The notes beneath the pieces were generated by a model, which saw only the letters and a program-made list of their open reading frames with translations, made no database searches and was not told the DNA's origin. Of a stretch of DNA of 46,719 bases, positions 1-7,746 are shown one piece after another (within the stretch, counting starts at the first letter, position 1; each line of letters starts with the position of its first letter). The DNA comes from JBKJTP01 sp046590195 (GTDB lineage Bacteria; Bacteroidota; Ignavibacteria; Palsa-1295): positions 1 to 46,719 of the forward strand of contig JBKJTP010000278.1 of assembly GCA_046590195.1 (NCBI GenBank), written 5' to 3'. A program made the position numbers and the translations under genes.

Positions 1-1
1 G

Positions 2-1024
2 GGCGGAGTGCTCACCGCGTTAGGCACACTGGGGTACTATGTAGCGTATGCCTACATGATCTGGCAGACGATCGCAGGGCACTTCACGATCGGCGATCTG
101 ACCTTCCTGGCAGGATCATTTCGAAGGCTACGTCAACTGCTTGAAGGCCTGCTCATCGGCTTCTCGCAGACCGCGGGACAAGCGCTCTATCTCGATGATC
201 TCTTCTCGTTCTTTGAGATTGAACCTGAGATCCATTCGCCGGAGAATGCACGTCCCTTTCCAGCGCCGATCAAGCAGGGCTTTACCTTCGTCGATGTCGG
301 CTTTAGGTATCCAGGTGCCGAGCGTTGGGCCGTGCGCCATCTCAACTTCACGCTTCAGGCCGGGGAAGTGCTTGCTCTCGTTGGAGAAAACGGTGCGGGA
401 AAGACGACGCTCGTAAAGCTGCTTGCAAGGCTCTACGATCCGGATGAAGGAGAGATTCTCCTTGACGGCCACGATCTAAAAGACTATGACATCGAAGAAT
501 TGCGCGCAAACATCGGCGTGATCTTTCAAGACTTCGTGCGCTATCACTTGACAGCGGCAGATAATATCGCTGTAGGGCGCATAGAAGCACGCGATGACAC
601 TACTCGCATAGAAGCCGCTGCGAAGCGGAGTCTCGCCGATGAAGTGATAGCGAAACTTCCAGAAGGTTACGATCAGATGATCGGTAAGCGATTCAAAGGT
701 GGGGTCGATCTATCCGGTGGAGAATGGCAAAAAGTAGCGATCGCGCGCGCTTACATGCGCGATGCACAACTGTTGATACTCGATGAGCCGACCGCAGCGC
801 TCGATGCACGCTCCGAGTTCGAGGTCTTTCAGCGCTTCAAAGAGTTGAGCTCGGACAAAACCGCGGTCCTCATATCACATCGGTTCTCGTCAGTGCGAAT
901 GGCGGATAGAATTCTCGTTCTGGCGAACGGTACTGTTGAAGCCTCAGGCACACATGAAGAGCTGCTTGCGCAGAAAGGGAGATACGCGGAGCTATTTGAA
1001 TTGCAGGCCGCGGGCTATCGCTGA
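2..1024 (+). CDS. ABC exporter, membrane/ATPase subunit (5' end cut by window)
   Basis: This is the C-terminal part of a type I ABC exporter half-transporter, with the last membrane helices followed by a complete nucleotide-binding domain. Counting from the GTG at position 8, the Walker A GENGAGKT is at residues 126-133, the Q-loop Gln near 174, the signature LSGGE at 235-239, Walker B LLILDE at 255-260 and the H-loop His at 291. All ATPase residues look intact. The frame stays open to the left edge, so the GTG at 8 is not the true start; most of the membrane domain lies outside the window. The substrate cannot be told from this part; lipids, peptides or drugs are usual for the family. Its stop codon overlaps the 3' end of the convergent acetyltransferase gene by 10 bp. 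Confidence 0.9.
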   Translation, partial: GGVLTALGTLGYYVAYAYMIWQTIAGHFTIGDLTFLAGSFRRLRQLLEGLLIGFSQTAGQALYLDDLFSFFEIEPEIHSPENARPFPAPIKQGFTFVDVGFRYPGAERWAVRHLNFTLQAGEVLALVGENGAGKTTLVKLLARLYDPDEGEILLDGHDLKDYDIEELRANIGVIFQDFVRYHLTAADNIAVGRIEARDDTTRIEAAAKRSLADEVIAKLPEGYDQMIGKRFKGGVDLSGGEWQKVAIARAYMRDAQLLILDEPTAALDARSEFEVFQRFKELSSDKTAVLISHRFSSVRMADRILVLANGTVEASGTHEELLAQKGRYAELFELQAAGYR

Positions 1025-1605
1025 TCGAGGAAAGTGTCACGCATCGCCAGCCACTCCTCGCGAATGATGCTGTACACCGCAGAACTCCTACGGTACCCAT
1101 CACTGAGGTAGAGATGGCTTCTCAGCACGCCTTCGAACTTGCAGCAGATCTTCTCCATTGCACGGCGTGATTGCGCGTTGCGTTCGTCAGTGATGAATTC
1201 GACGCGTTCGTACCCGAGCGTATCGAACGCATACGACAGCATGAGGTGCTTCATGTTACGGTTGAGGCCAGTGCCTTGAAAACCGCGGCCTATCCACGTC
1301 GAGCCGATCTCCAGCCGCTTCTCGCTATCGACGATGGTCATATAACTTGTGCAGCCAGCTAGCTTCGAAGTGCGCTTATCGAAAATCGAGAATGCATAAC
1401 GTTTCTTCTTCTCGCGTTCTGTGATCGCTGTACGAATGTAATCGTCGAGATACGCACGAGTGTGCACCAGCACTGGCGAGTACTGTAGCAACTTCGCATC
1501 ACCATCGCACTGAAGGATCAACTCACTTGCATCACTGAGGTGAAGTGGTTTGAGTAGTACGCGTTCGTTCTCAAGGATGATGTCTTGCTCGAAGGGGAAT
1601 GGCAT
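1015..1605 (-). CDS. GNAT-family N-acetyltransferase (RimJ/RimL-like)
   Basis: A protein of about 196 residues with the RimJ/RimL-type GNAT layout. It opens with ERVLLKPLHLSDASEL, followed by the central GSTWIGRGFQGTGLN segment that carries the acetyl-CoA pyrophosphate loop, and then a C-terminal segment with N-A-Q-S-R-R-A-M-E typical of the family. Such enzymes transfer acetyl groups from acetyl-CoA to protein N-termini or small molecules; the acceptor here is unknown. A TTG at 1623 would add six residues (including two Cys), but the ATG at 1605 fits the usual start of the domain better. The gene is convergent with the ABC exporter (stop codons overlap by 10 bp). A hairpin terminator lies just upstream, so it probably has its own promoter. 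Confidence 0.85.
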   Translation of the reverse strand: MPFPFEQDIILENERVLLKPLHLSDASELILQCDGDAKLLQYSPVLVHTRAYLDDYIRTAITEREKKKRYAFSIFDKRTSKLAGCTSYMTIVDSEKRLEIGSTWIGRGFQGTGLNRNMKHLMLSYAFDTLGYERVEFITDERNAQSRRAMEKICCKFEGVLRSHLYLSDGYRRSSAVYSIIREEWLAMRDTFLDQR

Positions 1606-1674
1606 ATCACAATGTTTGCACAAACCTACGGCTCAACCATCAGTGCGTTTCAGTTGCGCAACTACTTTAAAACA

Positions 1675-1700
1675 TAAGACCCGGCATTCGCCGGGTCTTA
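1675..1700 (-). terminator. Rho-independent terminator of the HMA-protein gene
   Basis: A perfect 11-bp stem (TAAGACCCGGC, 1675-1685, with its complement at 1690-1700) and an ATTC loop. Read leftward it is followed by a T-rich run (TGTTTTAAAG), so it terminates the minus-strand gene ending at 1720. Confidence 0.85.
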
Positions 1701-1719
1701 GAGTCTTGTCAGAAGCGGT

Positions 1720-2121
1720 TTAGTTACCGCTCGTCGCCTTCTTCACTTGCTTCTTTGCTGGAGCAGCAGGCTCAACAGGCTTATGCGCACCGGGCTTGCA
1801 GCAACCATGAAGGTTGTTCTGGGCGTCAGCGTCTGCTGCGAGTTCTGCAGTATCGTAGCCGGTCATCGAGATCATCCTCACAACCTCGGCACGTGTCGCC
1901 TTTGCGTTGTCGTAGCTCACTACAACGATCGAATGCTCTACATCGGCCTCGACCGCACTGATGAAGTCGGCCTTCTTGAGCGACTTCTCAATACGTGACT
2001 CGCACATACCGCACTGCATCGATGTGACATTGATGGTGTCGGTTACGACCGCAGCGCTGGATGTTGATGGTGCTAGGGCTACCATCACTAAGGCAAACAG
2101 AGAGGCAAAAAGGGTTTTCAT
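1720..2121 (-). CDS. Secreted heavy-metal-associated (HMA) domain protein
   Basis: A small exported metal-binding protein of 133 residues from the ATG at 2121 (a TTG at 2133 would add four). An N-terminal signal peptide (MKTLFASLFALVMVALAP..) is followed by one HMA fold with the copper/heavy-metal motif MQCGMC. The domain then runs through VEADVEHSIVVVSYD to a GYDTAEL end. After the domain comes an extra HGCCKPGAH segment with a Cys pair and two His, then a Pro/Ala/Lys-rich tail. HMA proteins pass Cu(I) or similar ions between partners; here the site would face the periplasm. No P-type ATPase or copper regulator is nearby, so the partner is unknown. The spacing to the E1 gene upstream (about 50 bp, same strand) allows co-transcription. 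Confidence 0.85.
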   Translation of the reverse strand: MKTLFASLFALVMVALAPSTSSAAVVTDTINVTSMQCGMCESRIEKSLKKADFISAVEADVEHSIVVVSYDNAKATRAEVVRMISMTGYDTAELAADADAQNNLHGCCKPGAHKPVEPAAPAKKQVKKATSGN

Positions 2122-2171
2122 AATTGTCTTCAAAATTCTTGGCTTGCCGGCTAAGGCCAGCGCTACAATGA

Positions 2172-4280
2172 TTAGTACTTCAAAAGCTTCTCGATGCCCT
2201 GGCGGATGTTGTCGACTGTTGGTACGACGTAGTCCATGAGCGTGGTGTTGTACGGTACTGGACAGTCGAATGTTGCAATGCGTTCGACCGGTGCGTCCAG
2301 AAAGCTAAAAGCCTCTTTTGCGATGATCGCTGCGATCTCCGCGCCCATTCCGCACGTCCAGTTGTCCTCATGAAGTACGATGACACGATTGGTCTTACGG
2401 ACCGACGCGAGCACAGCCTCTTTATCCCACGGCATGATCGTACGGAGATCGATGATCTCGACGCCATCTAAGCCTTGCGAAGCCTGCTTTGCACGATCTA
2501 CCATCGCGCCCCATGTCACGATCGTAAGAGCAGAGCCTTCCTGAACGGTCTTCGCTTTGCCGAATGGCAGCATGAAGTTATCGCCTGGATAATTCGTGCG
2601 AGCTTGTGGCGTATCGAGCAATGCACGGTGCTCGAAGAAGAATGTCGGATCATCGCCGCGAAGTGCTGTGCGAAGCAATCCTACAGCATCCTCGGTCGTC
2701 GAAGGATAAGCAATGCGCCAACCGATCGTGTGTGCAAAGAATGCTTCGCCGGATACTGAATGCCATGGATCACCCGTCTTCTTACCAAAGCCGACTGGTA
2801 TGCGGACGACCATCGGTGCGGTAAATTTCGAGAGTGATCTCCATCTCATCGTACCGCAATCATTGATCTGCTCGGTCGCAGGATCAGCATACTTACGAAA
2901 TTGAATTTCGGGTACTGGCTTGAGTCCCGCGATCGCCATACCTACCGCACGTCCGATGATACCCTCTTCAGAAAGCGATGTATCGAAGACTCGGTTGATG
3001 CCATACTTGATCTGCAGATCTACCGTTGCGCCATGCACGCCACCCTTGACACCAACGTCCTCACCAAAAATGAGCAGCTTCTTGTTTGCTTCAAGCTCCG
3101 TCTCGAGCGTCTTGCGAACGGCATCCTGCATGTTCATTCGCGGACCTTGCTCGATCGTCGCCGAAACCTGATCAGCTTTTTCGCTAAAGACGTGACGAGT
3201 GATCTCTGCAGTGTTGCCATGCGTTTGTGCAAGCGCCCTGTCAGCAGCCTGACGAACTGCATTGTCGCATTCCTCAACAAGCGCATTCCACTCGGCTTCT
3301 GTCATGACGCTCTTCGTCATGAAGTCCTTCAGCTTTGGTAATGGATCGCAAGCTTCTTCTTCGGCTCGAAGTTCTGGTGCCTTGTACGACTGCGTGTCAA
3401 CGAAGCTATGTCCACACAAACGCGGTACATTCACGCGGATGAGTGCCGGACCCTGCCATGTACGCACATAGTCAACAGCTTCCGCGATCGTTGCGCTCGC
3501 ATCTTTTGGCTCGTAACCCTTGCACTCGTAAATGCGAAGATTGTTGAACGCCGCGAGATTCGCTGCGATGTTCGCGCCCGGGGTTTGGTAAGTCGATGGT
3601 ACGCTGATACCGAAACCGTTATCTTCGATGAAGAAGAGCATCGGCAGGTCCTGTGTCGTTGCGATGTTGAGTGCTGCCCAGAATCCATTCGCTGCAGTCG
3701 AGCCATCGCCACCTAGCGCGACAGCGATCGCGCCGCGCCACGACTCATCCTTCAATTCATCGGCATAATACTTTACAGCCTGTGCCCAGCCACTGCCAGG
3801 GGAGTACTGTGCGCCAACGTCGCCCGAAGCGGGCAACACCGTGCCGCGTGTGCGTGGCTGGAGCATGTGAACGACGCCGATATCTCGGCCGCCAGTCATG
3901 CTGCCCTCACGAGCGAGCGAACCAGCGAAAGCCTCTTCCGCGGTCATCCCCTGTCCGAGAACGAACGGACGCGAGCGGTAATACACCGTACCTGCGTCAT
4001 GCGGGTGGTTCACGAGCTCGGAGAGGATCGCCTGTGCGAGATCGTGTCCACGAGCGGAGAACTGGTAGGTGACCAGGCCTTTCGGGACCATCTCGGCCTC
4101 CTCGATCTTGTCGATCGCGCGGGAGGTCAGGACCGTTCGGGCTACACCCTTCCAATCGAGGCTCGAACCGGAGCCGGAATTGCCATTCTTCATCTGCTTA
4201 AGATCTGAGACGGATGTGGTGAGCTGATTGACCGTCTTGGCGGTGCCATTCTGCATTGAGCGAGACTTCTTCGAGGACAT
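2172..4280 (-). CDS. 2-oxoacid dehydrogenase E1, alpha and beta subunits fused
   Basis: A 702-residue thiamine-diphosphate enzyme in which the E1 alpha chain (about 45-370) and E1 beta chain (about 382-702) are joined in one polypeptide. The alpha half has the ThDP/Mg motif GDGS (191-194) ending at EDN (219-221) and the YYRSRP segment near 100. The beta half starts at NMQDAVRKTLETEL and has FGEDVG, PEIQFRKYADPATEQI and the C-terminal ILHEDN region. E1 decarboxylates pyruvate or branched-chain 2-oxoacids and passes the acyl group to an E2 lipoyl protein. Which substrate is used is uncertain: this E1 shape occurs in both branched-chain and pyruvate complexes. No E2 or E3 gene is present. The first 40 residues are Ser/Asn/Gly-rich and probably disordered. 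It diverges from pstS1 across a 254-bp region. Confidence 0.88.
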   Translation of the reverse strand: MSSKKSRSMQNGTAKTVNQLTTSVSDLKQMKNGNSGSGSSLDWKGVARTVLTSRAIDKIEEAEMVPKGLVTYQFSARGHDLAQAILSELVNHPHDAGTVYYRSRPFVLGQGMTAEEAFAGSLAREGSMTGGRDIGVVHMLQPRTRGTVLPASGDVGAQYSPGSGWAQAVKYYADELKDESWRGAIAVALGGDGSTAANGFWAALNIATTQDLPMLFFIEDNGFGISVPSTYQTPGANIAANLAAFNNLRIYECKGYEPKDASATIAEAVDYVRTWQGPALIRVNVPRLCGHSFVDTQSYKAPELRAEEEACDPLPKLKDFMTKSVMTEAEWNALVEECDNAVRQAADRALAQTHGNTAEITRHVFSEKADQVSATIEQGPRMNMQDAVRKTLETELEANKKLLIFGEDVGVKGGVHGATVDLQIKYGINRVFDTSLSEEGIIGRAVGMAIAGLKPVPEIQFRKYADPATEQINDCGTMRWRSLSKFTAPMVVRIPVGFGKKTGDPWHSVSGEAFFAHTIGWRIAYPSTTEDAVGLLRTALRGDDPTFFFEHRALLDTPQARTNYPGDNFMLPFGKAKTVQEGSALTIVTWGAMVDRAKQASQGLDGVEIIDLRTIMPWDKEAVLASVRKTNRVIVLHEDNWTCGMGAEIAAIIAKEAFSFLDAPVERIATFDCPVPYNTTLMDYVVPTVDNIRQGIEKLLKY

Positions 4281-4388
4281 GATCTTGGGCTACGGGCCGT
4301 CTGACCGGCTGACAAAAAGGGGGTGATTGCCCGGCGTCAACAGCGCGCAAAACGGAATCTATCCGAGCCCGCACTTTGCGGTGGGCAA

Positions 4389-4402
4389 GGCCTATTTAGG
4401 CC
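4389..4402. promoter_or_regulatory. Palindrome GGCCTA-TT-TAGGCC between E1 and pstS1
   Basis: A 6-bp perfect inverted repeat with a TT centre in the divergent intergenic region, extendable as TGGG/CCCA with small bulges. It lies about 30 bp upstream of the Pho-box array and 110 bp upstream of the E1 start. It could be an operator or a small hairpin; no known motif is recognised. Confidence 0.3.
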
Positions 4403-4432
4403 ACCCAACGTCTTGCCCCGCCCCAGGGCTTC

Positions 4433-4477
4433 TTAACACCAACTTAACATTGGGATAACACTATCTTGGTATTTTTA
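4433..4477 (+). promoter_or_regulatory. Predicted Pho box and promoter of pstS1
   Basis: Three TAAC tetramers start at 4434, 4445 and 4456, exactly 11 bp apart (TTAACA, TTAACA, ATAACA). An element TATTTTTA at 4470-4477 differs by one base from the Bacteroidota -7 consensus TAnnTTTG and lies 14 bp after the last repeat start. The same arrangement precedes the porin and pstS2. An 11-bp repeat period is the known binding geometry of PhoB/PhoP-family regulators. Transcription would begin near 4482, which rules out the in-frame TTG at 4466 as the pstS1 start. Confidence 0.7.
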
Positions 4478-4534
4478 GATGTTAGGTTGTCTCAAGACCA
4501 TACCTTCGATTCCGATCAATCTTTCATACGTTCT

Positions 4535-5407
4535 ATGAATAAGTCTCTCCAACTTTTAGCTATTCTTTCTCTAACGGCCCTGATCGCTGCATGCGGTGGC
4601 GGAGGCGACAAAACTGGCGACGCCGACACTGCCGTAACCAAGGAGAGCGTCATTACGGTGAAGGGCTCCGACACGATGGTCCAGCTTGCGCAGCGTTGGG
4701 CAGAGCAATACATGAAGTCGAAGTCGAGCACGCAGGTGCAGGTCACCGGCGGCGGATCGGGCACAGGTCTCAGCGCGCTCATCAACGGCACAACAGATAT
4801 TTGCGCATCGAGCCGTCCGATGAAGGATTCGGAAAAGCAGCAGCTTACTGCGAAGTATCAGTCCGCTGGTGTTGAAGTAAAAGTCGCCCGCGACGGACTC
4901 ACCGTGTACTTGAACAGCGAGAATCCTGTTAAGGAGTTGACGCTAGGTCAGGTCAAGGACATCTACACGAAGAAGATCACGAATTGGAAGCAGGTCGGCG
5001 GACGGAACGAAGGCATCGTGCTCTATGGCCGTGAAAATTCATCAGGCACCTATGAGTTCTTCAAGGAGCATGTACTCAACAAGGAAGACTTCGCGAACGA
5101 GATGCAGGCGTTGCCGGGAACCGCTGCAGTAGTCAATGCAGTCAAGAGCGACAAGAAGGGCATCGGTTTTGGTGGCGTTGGTTACTCAAAGGGATTGAAG
5201 GAAGCCGCAATCAAGTCCGAGTCGGGCGAGTCATTCCTTCCAACAAAGGAGAACATTCTCAACGGTAAGTATCCGATCTCTCGCTATCTCTATCTCTATC
5301 TCCGCAAGACTCCAGAGGGTGAAGTAAAGAACTTCCTCGACTTTGTTCTTTCCGCTGATGGACAGAAGATCGTCGCAGATGAAGGCTTCTTCCCGGCGCG
5401 CGACTAA
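4535..5407 (+). CDS. pstS: Phosphate-binding lipoprotein PstS (copy 1)
   Basis: The phosphate-binding component of the high-affinity Pst transporter, 290 residues from the ATG at 4535. It has a lipoprotein signal peptide (MNKSLQLLAILSLTALIAAC) with Cys20 as the lipidation site, so the mature protein should be membrane-anchored. The binding-protein core opens with VKGSDTM and continues with TGGGSGTG, SSRPMKDSEK, LYGRENSSGTYEFF, QALPGTAAVV and GIGFGGVGY; the Ser/Thr-rich loops are those that hold phosphate in this family. The start is chosen over a TTG at 4466 because of the lipobox and because the predicted promoter overlaps that TTG. A strong terminator follows, so it is probably monocistronic. 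It is closely similar to the second copy at 7747, which lacks the lipobox. Confidence 0.93.
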   Translation: MNKSLQLLAILSLTALIAACGGGGDKTGDADTAVTKESVITVKGSDTMVQLAQRWAEQYMKSKSSTQVQVTGGGSGTGLSALINGTTDICASSRPMKDSEKQQLTAKYQSAGVEVKVARDGLTVYLNSENPVKELTLGQVKDIYTKKITNWKQVGGRNEGIVLYGRENSSGTYEFFKEHVLNKEDFANEMQALPGTAAVVNAVKSDKKGIGFGGVGYSKGLKEAAIKSESGESFLPTKENILNGKYPISRYLYLYLRKTPEGEVKNFLDFVLSADGQKIVADEGFFPARD

Positions 5408-5430
5408 TACCAAGATCTCACTGTTCCGAA

Positions 5431-5458
5431 AGCCTCTCCATCAGGAGAGGCTTTTTTA
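5431..5458 (+). terminator. Rho-independent terminator after pstS1
   Basis: A 9-bp perfect stem (AGCCTCTCC, 5431-5439, with GGAGAGGCT at 5444-5452), an ATCA loop and a T-rich tail. It ends only a few bases before the start codon of the next gene. Confidence 0.9.
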
Positions 5459-5463
5459 TTTCT

Positions 5464-5886
5464 ATGCTACGATCGATCCTTCTTTGCTCATTACTTCTGG
5501 TTGCAGCGGGGTGCAGCACAATATATAAATATCAGTTAGTGGCTCCATCCGAGGCGAAGGGGATACATCCTGATAGCCTTAAGTGGAGCTACTCGAACGG
5601 CTTGATCACTGAGATAGCTGTTCGCAACGATAACGATGAGGTTCTTCGACTTCCCGTCGACCAAAGAACGCTCCTCTATATCTCTACGACTGCGAGAGAA
5701 GAGCATCATTTCCGTATGCAGTCGATCGTGATCGATGATAAGGGCGATGGCCTTCTGGGCTCGACAACAAGCTGGCGCGGGTACGACACCCGGCAGGGGG
5801 CAGAGCGGACTGTAGCGCTCAGAGAAGTAGCAGAAGTGAAGATATGGTCTCGATTCCCAGCCAGCCGACGCATATTACCCCGGTAA
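5464..5886 (+). CDS. Small predicted lipoprotein, unknown function
   Basis: A 140-residue protein with a short lipoprotein signal (MLRSILLCSLLLVAAGC, lipobox VAAGC, Cys17). The mature part is mostly polar beta-type sequence with no family I recognise; it ends in a basic Arg-rich tail. It lies between pstS1 and the porin, so a role in phosphate uptake or at the envelope is possible, but that is guilt by location only. Oddly, the ATG comes directly after the pstS1 terminator T-tract, leaving no room for its own promoter or a ribosome-binding site. It would need read-through of the terminator, a promoter inside pstS1, or a later start. The lipobox argues that it is a real gene. Confidence 0.65.
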   Translation: MLRSILLCSLLLVAAGCSTIYKYQLVAPSEAKGIHPDSLKWSYSNGLITEIAVRNDNDEVLRLPVDQRTLLYISTTAREEHHFRMQSIVIDDKGDGLLGSTTSWRGYDTRQGAERTVALREVAEVKIWSRFPASRRILPR

Positions 5887-5924
5887 TAGGGAATGATGAC
5901 CAAATCAACGCGTCTGTGCTAATA

Positions 5925-5979
5925 TAATGTTTTGGTAATATACGGCTAACACTAAAGTAACGCAGCGTCCGTAATTTTG
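5925..5979 (+). promoter_or_regulatory. Predicted Pho box and promoter of the phosphate porin
   Basis: Four tetramers TAAT, TAAT, TAAC and TAAC start at 5925, 5936, 5947 and 5958, a strict 11-bp period. A perfect Bacteroidota -7 element TAATTTTG follows at 5972-5979, 14 bp after the last repeat start. Transcription should begin near 5984, giving a leader of about 40 nt. Confidence 0.75.
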
Positions 5980-6025
5980 CAGTCGAGAGCACACAGAGTG
6001 CCTCGTTTACTGTAAAGATTATCTT

Positions 6026-7567
6026 ATGACGACTCGCATTTGTGTGGTTCTTTTCGCCTTGATGGCGACGCTTGTTGCCGCCCCCTCCTTCGCACAGGAA
6101 GGTGATGATCCAGCCACAGTGGCTGGGAAGGTTGACGGATTGATCGAACGTACCGCAACGCTCGAGAGCACGGTTGACAAACTCAGCAAACTGAAGATCT
6201 CTGGTTACATCCAGCCACAATGGGTCTGGGGCGATGTCGATTCTCTCGGCAATCAGTATGCAAATCGTAACTACTTCACGATCCGTCGCGGACGCATCAA
6301 ATTCCAGCACTCAACCGGTGATGTAACCTACGTCCTCTACCCTGACGTCACCGAGCGTGGTGTTGAGATCAAGGAGGTTTGGGCAAGCTGGCAGATGATC
6401 CCAGAACTCTCCATGACGCTCGGCGCGATGAACCGTCCGTTTGGCTATGAGATCGGATACTCATCAAGCTCACGCGAGATCGCAGAGCGTTCGATCGCTG
6501 AGCAGCGCTTGTTCAACGGCGAGCGCGATCTCGGTCTGCAGTTCGGCATCACGCCGATGATCATGGAAGGCTTTACTCCAACGATCGAGATGGGCTTGTT
6601 CAATGGCTCCGACAATTTCGGGCAAGGCCCAGTCAGCGCAGTGCCAGGTTCGAACAGACTTGGATTCTCTCTCGCACAGTTTGTAGGCAATCGCGCAGCG
6701 ATCACGCCGAGCGGAGCTGATTCAGTTTTGCAGGTCAATATCAATAAAGGTTTGACCGGCGACCTTGGATTTTCAACAGGCAGTTCTGACGCTGGATACA
6801 AAGTGAATCAAAAGGAATTCCTCGGACATCTTCGCTTACCCTTCCTAATAAGCGACGAGTTCAGCTTTGACATCGGCGGCTCGTGGTCGATCGGCGGCAT
6901 CGCAGAGCCATCAGACATTATCGGAGAATACACTGGTACGAACGGCGCGCTGGAGCTCAAGAGGACCGGCACGCAATCCGATGCATCGATCACTCGAGGC
7001 GATACACGAAGCGGCCTTTTCTTCAGCAATCGCACGGTCTTCGGCGCCGATGCACAATTCTATCTGAGCGTGCTGCCGATCGGTGGTACCATCCTCAAGA
7101 CAGAAATGTACACTGGCCAGGTGCCATTCTATGGATCGTCCGCACTGTTCACCGCTGCGGATACAGCAGCACTAGGTTCACCACGCACATCAACCGTGAT
7201 CCGCAATGTCTTCGGGTTTTATGCGATGCTCGTGCAGAACATGTTCGACGATTACCAGATCGCCGTACGCTACGATTCGTACGACCCGAATACAGCGGTT
7301 ACGGGTACCGACTTCGCATTCCAAAACGGCACGTCGGTTTCAAGATTGCGCGGCATTGAATCGAATCCAAGCACCGGCTTTGCAGGAAGTCTTGCGATCT
7401 CAACGATCTCCGTTGCCTTCAATGCCTATGTTTCGGGCAACATTCGTATGATGCTGAACTACGATCATCCGATCACGGAAGACTTCACCCGCAATAATGG
7501 CGGCCTGCAAACTGTATCTGATGCGAACGATGACAGGTTCACCGCGCGCATGCAGTACAAGTTCTAG
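6026..7567 (+). CDS. Phosphate-selective porin (OprO/OprP family)
   Basis: A 513-residue outer-membrane beta-barrel. The signal peptide (MTTRICVVLFALMATLVAAPSFAQ) is followed by a short heptad-like coiled-coil segment (LIERTATLESTVDKLSKL), then the barrel start KISGYIQPQW. The family segments FTIRRGRIKFQHSTGDV and GAMNRPFGYEIGYSSSSREIAERS are present, and the chain ends in Phe (MQYKF), the usual outer-membrane insertion signal. OprO/P-type porins let phosphate or polyphosphate cross the outer membrane under starvation. This fits its place between the two pstS genes and behind a Pho-box-like promoter. The N-terminal coiled coil probably forms a trimeric periplasmic stalk. Anion specificity is inferred, not shown by residues I can map. 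Confidence 0.88.
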   Translation: MTTRICVVLFALMATLVAAPSFAQEGDDPATVAGKVDGLIERTATLESTVDKLSKLKISGYIQPQWVWGDVDSLGNQYANRNYFTIRRGRIKFQHSTGDVTYVLYPDVTERGVEIKEVWASWQMIPELSMTLGAMNRPFGYEIGYSSSSREIAERSIAEQRLFNGERDLGLQFGITPMIMEGFTPTIEMGLFNGSDNFGQGPVSAVPGSNRLGFSLAQFVGNRAAITPSGADSVLQVNINKGLTGDLGFSTGSSDAGYKVNQKEFLGHLRLPFLISDEFSFDIGGSWSIGGIAEPSDIIGEYTGTNGALELKRTGTQSDASITRGDTRSGLFFSNRTVFGADAQFYLSVLPIGGTILKTEMYTGQVPFYGSSALFTAADTAALGSPRTSTVIRNVFGFYAMLVQNMFDDYQIAVRYDSYDPNTAVTGTDFAFQNGTSVSRLRGIESNPSTGFAGSLAISTISVAFNAYVSGNIRMMLNYDHPITEDFTRNNGGLQTVSDANDDRFTARMQYKF

Positions 7568-7588
7568 GGATAGGACAAACGCGAAACG

Positions 7589-7619
7589 AGAAGGAGGCCG
7601 TAAGCCTCCTTCTTCATTT
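7589..7619 (+). terminator. Terminator after the porin gene
   Basis: A 10-bp perfect stem (AGAAGGAGGC, 7589-7598, with its complement at 7604-7613) and a CGTAA loop. The T tail is weak (TCATTTA). It isolates the porin transcript from the pstS2 promoter. Confidence 0.75.
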
Positions 7620-7633
7620 AGGAGAGGTTAAGG

Positions 7634-7689
7634 TAATGATTTGGTAATCTACTTTTAACTCTCTCATAACCACGGAATTAGTGACTTTG
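7634..7689 (+). promoter_or_regulatory. Predicted Pho box and promoter of pstS2 and the pst operon
   Basis: Four tetramers TAAT, TAAT, TAAC and TAAC start at 7634, 7645, 7656 and 7667, again exactly 11 bp apart and in the same TAAT-TAAT-TAAC-TAAC order as at the porin. A -7-like element TGACTTTG (one mismatch to TAnnTTTG) lies at 7682-7689, 15 bp after the last repeat start. The predicted leader is about 53 nt. Confidence 0.7.
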
Positions 7690-7746
7690 TGTTAGGCTGG
7701 ACAGATCGAGTGATGGTCCGTCTCGAAATTTACTATAATCAAGAAG

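Noticed and set aside
4466..4534. A longer pstS1 starting at TTG 4466
   Set aside because: It would put 23 residues before a perfect lipoprotein signal, and the codon lies upstream of the predicted transcription start.
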